Below are positions 9,558-17,688 of a stretch of DNA of 64,000 bases, piece after piece. Below the pieces are notes generated by a model, which was given only the letters and a program-made list of their open reading frames with translations, made no database searches and was not told the origin of the DNA. This stretch comes from Qipengyuania algicida (GTDB lineage: Bacteria > Pseudomonadota > Alphaproteobacteria > Sphingomonadales > Sphingomonadaceae). The translations under genes were made by a program, and so were the position numbers. Location: contig NZ_WTYA01000001.1 in the NCBI RefSeq assembly GCF_009828025.1, positions 62,001 through 126,000 on the forward strand, given 5' to 3'. Every line of letters starts with the position of its first letter. Position 1 is the first letter of the stretch.

Positions 9558-10508
9558 TCAGCTCCTTGCCTCGGCCAGAATTCCCGCAAGCGTGCGCTCG
9601 GCCAAGGCCAGCTTGAAACGATTGTCGGAACGCGGCTTCGCATTGGCGAAGGCGCGCTTTACCACGGCAGATGCGCCTTGCGGCAACAGAGCCTCGGCCT
9701 CCTCAACACGCCACGGTTTTGGCGCCATGCCGCCAAAAGCCACCCTTCCGGTGCCATCGGGCTGGATCACCGCAGCGACCGAAACCAGCGCAAAGGCATA
9801 AGACGCGCGGTCGCGCACCTTGTGATAGACGTGCTTTCCGCCGAGCGGCTTGGGCAGCACGACATGGGTGATCATCTCGCCCGGTTCGAGCGCTGTTTCG
9901 CGCTCGGGATGGTCGCCCCAAAGCCGATGGAAATCGGCAATCGGGATACTCCGCGCAGTGCCGTCGCCCTTGACCGTCTCGACCACCGCATCGAGCAATC
10001 GCAACGCGACCGCCATATCGCCGGGATAGGTCGCGATGCAGGACTCCGATGTGCCAATAACGCCAAGCTGGCGCGAATAGCCTTTCATCGCCGCGCAGCC
10101 ATCGCCGGGCTTGCGCTTATTACATGGCATGTTGGGATCGTAGAAATAGGGGCAACGCGTGCGCTGGAGCAGATTGCCCCCGGTCGTCGCCTTGTTGCGC
10201 AATTGCCCGCTGGCACCTGCCTGAATTGCACGGGTCAGCACCGCATAATCGCGCCTGACGCGCTGATCTGCGGAAAGCGCGGTGTTGGACACAAGCGTGC
10301 CGATGCGCAGACCGCCCTCCGGCGTGTCTTCGATTCGGTCGAGGCCGGTGTCCTGCACATCGACAAGATGCGTAGGCGTCTCGATTTCAAGCTTCATCAG
10401 GTCGAGCAAATTCGTGCCGCCCGCGATGAATTTTGCGCCCGGGGTCGCCGCCACGGCTGCCGCGGCTTGCGAGGCACTTTCGGCGCGTTGGTATGTGAAA
10501 CTGCGCAT
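9558..10508 (-). CDS. FAD-binding subunit of aldehyde oxidoreductase (PaoB-like)
   Basis: 316 residues. The FAD-binding loop '[13 protein letters not shown]' is at 28-40 and the second FAD signature 'TTGGNLLQ' near 108-115. A cysteine-rich insert (C119, C129, C138, with C157 further on) matches the extra [4Fe-4S] cluster described for PaoB and 4-hydroxybenzoyl-CoA reductase, absent from plain xanthine dehydrogenases. It relays electrons from the molybdenum centre via FAD. Only 4 nt separate it from the 2Fe-2S subunit gene upstream and 3 nt from the molybdenum subunit gene downstream. Confidence 0.9.
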   Translation of the reverse strand: MRSFTYQRAESASQAAAAVAATPGAKFIAGGTNLLDLMKLEIETPTHLVDVQDTGLDRIEDTPEGGLRIGTLVSNTALSADQRVRRDYAVLTRAIQAGASGQLRNKATTGGNLLQRTRCPYFYDPNMPCNKRKPGDGCAAMKGYSRQLGVIGTSESCIATYPGDMAVALRLLDAVVETVKGDGTARSIPIADFHRLWGDHPERETALEPGEMITHVVLPKPLGGKHVYHKVRDRASYAFALVSVAAVIQPDGTGRVAFGGMAPKPWRVEEAEALLPQGASAVVKRAFANAKPRSDNRFKLALAERTLAGILAEARS

Positions 10509-10512
10509 GTCC

Positions 10513-11139
10513 TCAGCCCTCCGCCACTTGCGCCATCGCCTCGGCGATGTTCGAATAGGCGCCGCAGCGACAGATATTGCCGCTCATCCGCTCGCGCATT
10601 TCGATATTCGTGGGTTGCATCGTGCCCGTGAGATCGCTCGTCACATGGCTCGGAACGCCTTTACGAATTTCGTCCAGCACGGCCACCGCCGAACATATCT
10701 GCCCGGGCGTGCAATAGCCGCATTGATAGGCATCATGCTCGACAAACGCGTGCTGCATCGGATGCAGTTTGTCCGGCGTTCCCAAGCCCTCGACCGTCGT
10801 CACCTCGTCGCCCTGATGCATCACTGCCAGGCTGAGGCATGAATTGATGCGCTGACCATTCACAAGGACGGTGCAGGCACCGCACTGACCATGATCGCAA
10901 CCCTTCTTGGTCCCGGTCAGCTGGAGGTGTTCGCGCAGCGTGTCCAGCAACGTTGTCCGCGTATCCAGCGTCAGATCATGGGCCTTGCCATTGACCGACA
11001 GCCTGACCGCCTGTTGCGCGGGCTTTGCCGTCGAATCCGCCGCGCCCGCTCTGGAAAGGGGAACCTGACTCACTGCGACCGATGCCGCGCCAGCTGCAAG
11101 AACACCTCTTCGCGATACTGCGAGATCCCGATCATCCAT
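10513..11139 (-). CDS. 2Fe-2S subunit of aldehyde oxidoreductase with Tat signal (PaoA-like)
   Basis: 208 residues. The N-terminus carries a twin-arginine signal (S-R-R at 9-11, then a hydrophobic Ala-rich core), so the assembled complex should be exported folded to the periplasm. The plant-ferredoxin-type cluster ligands are C81, C86, C89 and C101; the second cluster uses C140, C143, C190 and C192. It is first in a 2Fe-2S, FAD, molybdenum subunit order identical to paoABC. No gene resembling the PaoD/XdhC insertion chaperone is adjacent. In E. coli this enzyme detoxifies aromatic aldehydes; the substrate here is unknown. Confidence 0.92.
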   Translation of the reverse strand: MDDRDLAVSRRGVLAAGAASVAVSQVPLSRAGAADSTAKPAQQAVRLSVNGKAHDLTLDTRTTLLDTLREHLQLTGTKKGCDHGQCGACTVLVNGQRINSCLSLAVMHQGDEVTTVEGLGTPDKLHPMQHAFVEHDAYQCGYCTPGQICSAVAVLDEIRKGVPSHVTSDLTGTMQPTNIEMRERMSGNICRCGAYSNIAEAMAQVAEG

Positions 11140-11355
11140 GATTTCTGCCTTCCCACCTCAAGCCTTTCGGTTGCGGATCAAATATCGACTCCGCAACGCG
11201 CAGCCATTATACGACGATTAACGGTTGAGCGCGCAAGGTTTCCCAAAAAAACTGATCGGACGCGTCCGACCGGGCCAAGTGTCCGGCGAATTGGCCTTGG
11301 CAAAGGGGCGTTTAGCTATTCCCCTGCTACAACGGACATGCGATGGCCTTGTGCC

Positions 11356-12660
11356 ATGCACGCCGCATCCGCCTCTCCCTATGCCCTATCGCCATTCGAT
11401 CTGGCTGCGCTGCTGGTCGTTGCCTCCGCTCTGCTGGGCACCATCAACCACAAGCTGTTTCGCCTGCCGCATGTCATCGGCCTGACGGTCATGGGCGCCG
11501 CGTTGGCGATCGGGCTGGTTCTTGCCGATAAGCTCATTCCCGGCGTGTCTCTGGGCTATTGGGTCGCCGGGCTGCTCGAGCGGTTGAACTTCACCGACAC
11601 CCTGTTGCAAGGCATGCTTAGCTTCCTGCTGTTTGCAGGCGCACTCCATGTCGATCTGGTCCCGCTCAAGCGCAATTGGCTTCCGGTGCTCCTGCTGTCG
11701 ACTGCCGGGGTGATCATCTCTACGCTGATAGTCGGCTTCATCATCTGGGGCGGCGCGGTACTGATCGGAATCACTTTACCTCCGGTATGGTATTTCGTGT
11801 TCGGCGCACTGATCTCCCCAACCGATCCGGTGTCGGTTCTTGGTGTGCTGAAGCAGGAAAAAGTACCCGAAGGCCTCCAGGCTGCAGTCGCTGGCGAAAG
11901 CCTGTTCAATGACGGGGTCGGGATCGTCGTTTTCGTTATCCTGCTCGACGCGGCGGTGACGGGCACGGACTTTTCTCTCGCATCAGGAGCAAGGCTGTTT
12001 GCGTTCGAGGCGGGCGGAGGATTACTGCTGGGCGCCGCGATCGGCTGGACCGGCTATTATGCGCTCAAAAGCATGGACGAATATGCACTGGAAGTGCTGA
12101 TCACGCTGGCGGTGGTCATGGGCGGTTACGCGCTGGCTGCACAGCTGCATTTCTCCGGTCCGCTGGCGATGGCGGTGGCCGGGCTCATCGTCGGCAACCA
12201 GGGCGTCGCCCATGCGATGAGCGACTTGACCCGCGACTATGTCATCAAGTTCTGGGAGCTGGTCGACGAGTTACTCAATTCGGTGCTGTTCCTTCTGATC
12301 GGCCTAGAACTGATCGCGTTGACACCCGGCGCGCCGCAAGTGCTGATCGGCCTCCTCGCCATTCCAGCCACGCTGGTCGCGCGGGGAATTTCCGTCACTA
12401 TCACGACCAAGCTTGTACCACACACGCGCCTGTCGGATCAGGGCAGCGGTCGAATCCTGTGGTGGGGCGGTTTGCGCGGCGGCATTTCGATCGCGCTGGC
12501 ACTGTCGTTGCCGGTTGGCGATACGCGCAACCTGCTGCTCGCTGCGACCTTCGCTGCCGTTATGTTTTCAGTATTGATCCAGCGTGCAACCATCGGACGG
12601 CTGATCGCAAGGTTGAAAAGCAGCGATGCCGAATGCGTTGCCCCTTCTACCCCTTCCTGA
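11356..12660 (+). CDS. CPA1-family cation/proton antiporter
   Basis: 434 residues with about twelve membrane segments. 'ISPTDPVSVLGVLK' and 'GESLFNDGVGIVVF' are the ion-binding and transport motifs of the Na+/H+ exchanger family, including the essential ND pair. It should exchange sodium or potassium for protons across the inner membrane for pH and salt control. The start is uncertain: ATG 11356 and ATG 11338 are in frame and neither has a clear ribosome binding site; longer in-frame extensions would run into the paoA antisense region. It stands alone between the divergent aldehyde oxidoreductase genes and purC. Confidence 0.88.
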   Translation: MHAASASPYALSPFDLAALLVVASALLGTINHKLFRLPHVIGLTVMGAALAIGLVLADKLIPGVSLGYWVAGLLERLNFTDTLLQGMLSFLLFAGALHVDLVPLKRNWLPVLLLSTAGVIISTLIVGFIIWGGAVLIGITLPPVWYFVFGALISPTDPVSVLGVLKQEKVPEGLQAAVAGESLFNDGVGIVVFVILLDAAVTGTDFSLASGARLFAFEAGGGLLLGAAIGWTGYYALKSMDEYALEVLITLAVVMGGYALAAQLHFSGPLAMAVAGLIVGNQGVAHAMSDLTRDYVIKFWELVDELLNSVLFLLIGLELIALTPGAPQVLIGLLAIPATLVARGISVTITTKLVPHTRLSDQGSGRILWWGGLRGGISIALALSLPVGDTRNLLLAATFAAVMFSVLIQRATIGRLIARLKSSDAECVAPSTPS

Positions 12661-12788
12661 CCAGCCATTCCGGATTCGTTGCCTTGCCCGCCGGATCGAG
12701 CTAAAGGCGCCACCTTCGCAGACGTCTGCGAGCAAACTCTCAAACGCCTGCGCCCGCGCAGCCGAATTCGATCCGAGGAAAGCCGCCA

Positions 12789-13592
12789 ATGTCGCGTCGC
12801 CGCCAGATATACGAAGGCAAGGCCAAGATCCTTTACGAAGGCCCCGAACCGGGCACGCTGATCCAGTATTTCAAGGACGATGCCACAGCCTTCAACGCGC
12901 AGAAGCGCGGCACGATTAACGGCAAGGGCGTGATCAACAACCGGATCAGCGAATTCGTCTTCACGCGCCTTTCGCACATCGGCGTTCCGACACATTTCAT
13001 CCGCCGCCTGAACATGCGCGAGCAGCTCATCCGGCAGGTCGAGATCGTGCCGCTGGAAGTGATCGTGCGCAATGTCGCCGCCGGTTCGCTCACAAAGCGG
13101 CTTGGAATCGACGAAGGCGAGACGCTCCCGCATACGCTGCTTGAATATTGCTACAAGGACGATGGTCTCGGCGATCCGCTCGTGTCGGAAGAGGAAATCG
13201 CCTGCTTCAACTGGGCCAGCCACGAGGAAATGCAGGACATTTCTTCCATGGCGATCCGCATCAATGATTTCCTGTGCGGGATGTTTTCGGCGATCAATAT
13301 CCGCCTTGTCGATTTCAAGCTCGAATTCGGGCGGCTGTGGGATGGCGATTATTCGCGCCTGATCCTGGCCGACGAAATCAGCCCAGACGGCTGCCGTCTG
13401 TGGGACATGACCACTGGCGAAAAGCTCGACAAGGATCGCTTCCGCCGCGACCTCGGCGGAGAGGAAGATGCCTATCGCGAAGTCGCACGCCGCCTCGGCT
13501 TGCTGAGCGAAAACGACAGCGGTCCCGGCGAAGTGCTCGACTTGGCGCATCATCGCGGACGTCTGCGCGGCACCAAACCGAAAAAGAGCTGA
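12789..13592 (+). CDS. purC: Phosphoribosylaminoimidazole-succinocarboxamide synthase (SAICAR synthetase)
   Basis: 267 residues. PurC joins CAIR and aspartate with ATP in de novo purine synthesis. The sequence has '[15 protein letters not shown]' at the N-terminus, '[18 protein letters not shown]'-type strand and loop, and the late '[14 protein letters not shown]' motif that binds substrate. Length is typical for the compact bacterial form. An M16 peptidase gene separates it from purS-purQ, which are often adjacent in alphaproteobacteria. Confidence 0.97.
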   Translation: MSRRRQIYEGKAKILYEGPEPGTLIQYFKDDATAFNAQKRGTINGKGVINNRISEFVFTRLSHIGVPTHFIRRLNMREQLIRQVEIVPLEVIVRNVAAGSLTKRLGIDEGETLPHTLLEYCYKDDGLGDPLVSEEEIACFNWASHEEMQDISSMAIRINDFLCGMFSAINIRLVDFKLEFGRLWDGDYSRLILADEISPDGCRLWDMTTGEKLDKDRFRRDLGGEEDAYREVARRLGLLSENDSGPGEVLDLAHHRGRLRGTKPKKS

Positions 13593-13636
13593 TCGCCGAC
13601 CCGTTTCCGACATTGTAGGGTTGTGCTGGTGCGGTG

Positions 13637-13658
13637 GGCGATGCATGGTACCATCGCC
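13637..13658. repeat. Inverted repeat upstream of the M16 peptidase
   Basis: GGCGATG (13637-13643) and CATCGCC (13652-13658) form a perfect 7-bp stem with an 8-nt loop, 34 nt before the peptidase ATG. There is no T-run, so it is not an obvious terminator for purC. It could be an operator or a leader hairpin. Confidence 0.4.
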
Positions 13659-13692
13659 TTGCAATTCTTCCCACAACATCAATAGGTCGGAC

Positions 13693-16617
13693 ATGAACGC
13701 CAGACACTCATATCGCCTCTTTGGCGCAGCCTCCCTTTTTGCTCTTGGACTGACGGCAGCAACTGCCCATGCAGACGCGCCCGCAACGCCCACGCAAGCG
13801 ACATCGGATGACCAAAGTCGTGTTGCCCAGCCCACCGGCAAGACTGGCTGGGGGTTTCCGGTCTACGATATCCCCGCCGAAGCGAATGTTCGCTATGGCG
13901 TCCTGCCTGACGGGATGAAATACGCGATCATGCACAACGCCACCCCGAAGGGGACGGTGGCGGTGCGGATGGGCTTTGATGTCGGGTTCATCGACGAAAC
14001 TCCGGCGCAAGCGGGACTCGCGCATTTCCTTGAACACATGGCGTTCAACGGCTCGGCGCATATTCCGGAAGGCGAGCTGGTCAAATTGCTCGAGCGCGAC
14101 GGGCTGGCTTTCGGTGCTGACACGAATGCCTCGACCGGTTTCGAGCAGACCATTTACCAGCTCGACCTGCCGCGCAACGATGCCAAGCTGCTTGGTACCG
14201 CGCTGATGATCATGCGCGAAACCGCCTCCGAACTGACGCTCGCACCCGATGCGATCAATCGCGAACGCGGGGTTATCCAGTCCGAAAACCGCACCCGCAA
14301 CACTTTTGCGCGGCGGCGGATCAAGGATTACTTCGACTTCATCGTCCCGCATTCCAACTATTCGCAAAAACTGCTCGCGCCCAACACCGACGAAAACATC
14401 GACACCTTCAAGCCCGATGTCATCAAGAAGCTTTATCGCGAATATTACCGCCCCGATAACGCGACGCTGGTGATCGTCGGCGATATCGACCCGGCCACGG
14501 TCGAAGCGAAGATCAAGGAACAGTTTGCAAGCTGGAAAGAGCCTGCTGCTGCGCTGGTCAAGCCCGATAAGGGCAGCATCGATTTCAGTCGTGGGCCGGC
14601 AGCCCGCAATTTTGTCGATCCCGGCGTGCCAGTGATTGTGAGCATCGATCGATTCCAGCCCTATGTGAAGGAGCCTGCGACGATCGCCCAGTTCCAGCAC
14701 GACCTGTTGCTCCAACTCGGGACTGCGATCTTCAACCGTCGCATCCAGAGGATCGCCAATGCACCCGGTTCGGCAATCATCGGCGGCGGCGCCAGCGCAA
14801 GCGACTTCTTCGACGTCGCCAAGCAGGCCTCGATCAAGATTCAGGCCAAGGATGGCGCGGATAGCTGGAAGGATGCGTTGAAAACCGGTGCCGAAGAGAT
14901 GCACCGAATGCTGCAATATGGCGTGACCAAGGGCGAGCTGAAGGAACAGCTGGCCAATTTCGCGACCAAGTTTCGCAACGGAGCGGAACAGCAGGACACC
15001 CGACGCAATCAGGCTCTCGCTGACGGCATTCTCGATACCGTGCAGGATCAGGATATCTTCGTCGCGCCGAAGACCGAATATGAGTTGTTTCAAAAGCTGC
15101 TGCCAACAATCACCCCGGATGCAGTCGATGCAGCGATGCGCAAGCAATTCGCCGGATCCGGCCCGCTGGTGCATGTTTCCACCAAGACCCCGGTCGAAGG
15201 CGGCGATGCAGCAATTCTGGCGACCTATGAGGCCGACGCGCAAGCCCCGGTCAGTGCTCCGAAGGAGGCGGTCGAAACCAGCTTCGGCTACACCAATTTC
15301 GGCACGCCCGGAAAGATTGTGAGCGACAAGCAGGTCGCCGATCTCGGTTTTCGCGAAATCCGCTTTGCCAACAATGTCCGGCTCAATCTCAAGAAGACCG
15401 ATTTCGAGCAGGGCAAGGTGCGTTACCTGATCCGGCTGGGTTCCGGGCAACTGACCATTCCCAAGGACAAGAGCGCAGTCGCGATCTTTACCGGGGCGAT
15501 GTCCGCTGCCGAAGGAACCGGAAAGCACAGCTACGACGATCTCCAGCAGATCCTCGCCGGGCGGCAGATCAAATATGGCATCGGCGTTGGTGACGACGCG
15601 TTCCAGATCGCCGGCACCACCACGATGACCGATCTGCCGTTGCAGCTCGACGTCAGCACCGCTTACGTTACCGATCCCGGCTATCGTCCCGAAGCGCTCA
15701 GCCGCTGGCAGGCGCTGGTTCCACCGTTCCTCGCGCAGGTTCGCGCCACGCCGCAGGGGGTCGCCCAGTTCGAAGTGCCGAAGATCGTTGCCAATGGCGA
15801 TCCGCGTTTCGGGATGCCGGACAAGGCTGCGCTCGAGGCGGTGACCATTCCCGAGGTCAAGCAGGCGCTCTCCGAACAACTCGGCCATGCCCCGATCGAG
15901 ATTTCTGTCGTAGGTGCTATCGACGAGCAGCAAGTAATCGACGCCGTAGCGAAGAGCTTTGGCGCCCTGCCCGCTCGCGAAGCACAGCTCGGGACTTTCG
16001 CCGCTGCACGTCAGGCCAGCTACACCAGCGACACCGCTCCCGTGACCCTGCACCATCAAGGTGCGGCAGATCAGGCGCTGGTGCAGGTCTACTGGCCGAC
16101 GACCGACGACAGCAACCCGCAGCGCGATGCCACGCTCTCGCTGTTGGCGCAGGTCATGGAGCTGCAATTGCTCGACGAGGTACGCGAGCGTCTGGGGGCA
16201 ACCTATTCGCCCAATGCAAGCTCCAACACCTCCGACACATACAAGGGCTTCGGGACTATGGCGGCCTCGATCGTCGTGGCCCCGAAGGATGCGAAGGAGG
16301 TGTTCGCCGCGGTCGACAAGATTGCCGCGGGATTGCGCGACAAGCCCATCGACGCAGACACGCTCAACCGCGCAAGGCGGCCGTTGCTTGAGAAAATCGC
16401 GCTCAATCATCGCGAGAATGGCTGGTGGCTGCAGGTGTTGAGCCAGGCGCAGCTGCGTGCCGACAGACTGAACCGGTATCGCACGATCACGGAGCGGGTG
16501 AAGGCGGTTACGCCGGTAATGCTTCAGGCGGCCGCGAAAGAGTATCTGACCGGCAAGAAAGAGCTGAAAGTTTCAATCCTCCCAAAGCCCGGCGCAAAGG
16601 CTGATCCATCCTCCTGA
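13693..16617 (+). CDS. Periplasmic M16-family zinc peptidase (pitrilysin type)
   Basis: 974 residues from an ATG at 13693, which opens directly into a signal peptide (hydrophobic run ending in A-T-A-H-A near residue 26). The inverted zinc motif HFLEH is at 111-115 and the third zinc ligand is expected about 75 residues later in the 'APDAINRERGVIQSE' helix. Four M16 domains can be made out: the first is catalytic and the third (from about 545) is the inactive copy. Such proteins degrade peptides in the periplasm. It sits between purC and purS on the same strand but with gaps of about 100 nt each side, so it is probably its own unit. Confidence 0.93.
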   Translation: MNARHSYRLFGAASLFALGLTAATAHADAPATPTQATSDDQSRVAQPTGKTGWGFPVYDIPAEANVRYGVLPDGMKYAIMHNATPKGTVAVRMGFDVGFIDETPAQAGLAHFLEHMAFNGSAHIPEGELVKLLERDGLAFGADTNASTGFEQTIYQLDLPRNDAKLLGTALMIMRETASELTLAPDAINRERGVIQSENRTRNTFARRRIKDYFDFIVPHSNYSQKLLAPNTDENIDTFKPDVIKKLYREYYRPDNATLVIVGDIDPATVEAKIKEQFASWKEPAAALVKPDKGSIDFSRGPAARNFVDPGVPVIVSIDRFQPYVKEPATIAQFQHDLLLQLGTAIFNRRIQRIANAPGSAIIGGGASASDFFDVAKQASIKIQAKDGADSWKDALKTGAEEMHRMLQYGVTKGELKEQLANFATKFRNGAEQQDTRRNQALADGILDTVQDQDIFVAPKTEYELFQKLLPTITPDAVDAAMRKQFAGSGPLVHVSTKTPVEGGDAAILATYEADAQAPVSAPKEAVETSFGYTNFGTPGKIVSDKQVADLGFREIRFANNVRLNLKKTDFEQGKVRYLIRLGSGQLTIPKDKSAVAIFTGAMSAAEGTGKHSYDDLQQILAGRQIKYGIGVGDDAFQIAGTTTMTDLPLQLDVSTAYVTDPGYRPEALSRWQALVPPFLAQVRATPQGVAQFEVPKIVANGDPRFGMPDKAALEAVTIPEVKQALSEQLGHAPIEISVVGAIDEQQVIDAVAKSFGALPAREAQLGTFAAARQASYTSDTAPVTLHHQGAADQALVQVYWPTTDDSNPQRDATLSLLAQVMELQLLDEVRERLGATYSPNASSNTSDTYKGFGTMAASIVVAPKDAKEVFAAVDKIAAGLRDKPIDADTLNRARRPLLEKIALNHRENGWWLQVLSQAQLRADRLNRYRTITERVKAVTPVMLQAAAKEYLTGKKELKVSILPKPGAKADPSS

Positions 16618-16660
16618 GCATTCGCACGGTTGGGCTGCCGACATTATTTTGAACAGCGCC

Positions 16661-16699
16661 ATGCCGCCACCGCTTGCCCTCGGACAGCAGTGGCGGCAT
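16661..16699. repeat. Inverted repeat in the purS leader
   Basis: ATGCCGCCAC (16661-16670) and GTGGCGGCAT (16690-16699) are perfect 10-bp complements around a 19-nt loop. The element lies 43 nt after the M16 peptidase stop and 46 nt before the purS start. No T-run follows on either strand. It may be a processing or attenuation hairpin in the purSQ leader, or a weak terminator for the peptidase gene. Confidence 0.45.
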
Positions 16700-16745
16700 A
16701 GGCGCGCGCAAAGGCCCCACCCGCAAAGCGAAAGGCGCGCCCGCA

Positions 16746-16982
16746 ATGCTCGTTCGAATTCTCGTCAGTCTCAAACCCGGTGTCCTCGATCCACAGGGAC
16801 GCGCGGTGCACCACGCGCTGGAGGGTCTCGGCTATTCCGGCGTGCGCAATGTCAGGATCGGACGGATGATCGAACTCGATGTCGACGACGACACCGATGA
16901 CGATACGATCAAGCAGATGTGCGAAAGGTTGCTCGCCAATACGGTGATCGAAAGTTACCGCATCGAAAGGGTGCAATCATGA
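16746..16982 (+). CDS. purS: Phosphoribosylformylglycinamidine synthase subunit PurS
   Basis: 78 residues, the usual PurS size. PurS bridges PurL and PurQ in the three-part FGAM synthetase. '[22 protein letters not shown]' and 'RIGRMIELD' are family signatures. ATG 16746 is chosen because it opens directly into the conserved [12 protein letters not shown] strand; the longer frame from 16674 runs through the leader hairpin. The stop overlaps the purQ start by 4 nt (ATGA). Confidence 0.95.
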   Translation: MLVRILVSLKPGVLDPQGRAVHHALEGLGYSGVRNVRIGRMIELDVDDDTDDDTIKQMCERLLANTVIESYRIERVQS

Positions 16983-17656
16983 CCTTCCGCGCCGCTGTCA
17001 TCACCTTTCCCGGCTCTAATTGCGACCGCGACATGGCAGAGGCGCTACGGATCGTATCGGGTCAGGAACCGCTGCGAATCTGGCACGGTGACGCCGACCT
17101 GCCTGACGGGCTGGACTTCATCGCGCTTCCCGGCGGGTTTTCCTACGGCGACTACCTGCGCTCGGGCGCGATGGCGGCCAATAGCCCGATCATGCGCGCC
17201 ATTGTAAGCGCAGCAGACCGCGGCGTTCCGGTGTTCGGCGTGTGTAATGGCTTCCAGGTGCTGACAGAAGCGGGTCTGCTACCGGGCGCGCTGATGCGCA
17301 ACGCGCGTCAGAACTTCATTTGTCGCGATGTCGAGCTGACGGTCACGAACAACCAGTCTTTGTTCACCGCTCGTTATGATGCCGAGCAGTTGATTTCCAT
17401 TCCCGTCGCCCATCACGATGGCAATTATTTCGCCGATGACGAAACGCTGGACAAGCTCGAAGGCGAAGGGCGTGTCGCGTTCCGATATTCCGAAGATTAC
17501 AACGGTTCGCAGCGGCAGATCGCCGGAGTGCTCAATGCAGCGGGAAATGTGCTGGGGATGATGCCGCACCCCGAAAGGGCGATCGAGCAGGCACATGGCG
17601 GCACTGATGGCCGCGCGCTGTTTGAAAGCCTGATCGGCGAACTGGTCTCTGCCTGA
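16979..17656 (+). CDS. purQ: Phosphoribosylformylglycinamidine synthase, glutaminase subunit PurQ
   Basis: 225 residues, class I glutamine amidotransferase fold. It releases ammonia from glutamine for FGAM synthesis. The nucleophile is Cys89 in 'FGVCNGFQ'; the His and Glu of the triad are in '[10 protein letters not shown]'. The N-terminal '[12 protein letters not shown]' is diagnostic. It is coupled to purS. The large subunit gene purL does not follow; a convergent GGDEF/EAL gene starts its 3' end 32 nt downstream. Confidence 0.96.
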   Translation: MTFRAAVITFPGSNCDRDMAEALRIVSGQEPLRIWHGDADLPDGLDFIALPGGFSYGDYLRSGAMAANSPIMRAIVSAADRGVPVFGVCNGFQVLTEAGLLPGALMRNARQNFICRDVELTVTNNQSLFTARYDAEQLISIPVAHHDGNYFADDETLDKLEGEGRVAFRYSEDYNGSQRQIAGVLNAAGNVLGMMPHPERAIEQAHGGTDGRALFESLIGELVSA

Positions 17657-17688
17657 ACTTACTCGTCAGAACTGAATTTCATTTTTTA

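Noticed and set aside
8349-10631. 760-codon open frame on the plus strand
   Set aside because: Antisense to the molybdenum and FAD subunit genes, which have clear family motifs.
10891-11337. Upstream extension of the CPA1 antiporter frame
   Set aside because: It runs antisense through the 2Fe-2S subunit gene and adds no recognisable membrane segment.
12438-13841. 467-codon open frame on the minus strand
   Set aside because: Antisense to purC and the antiporter end; no domain pattern.
13708-16410. 900-codon open frame on the minus strand
   Set aside because: It is a mirror of the M16 peptidase gene, a result of GC-rich codon use; it has no recognisable protein pattern.
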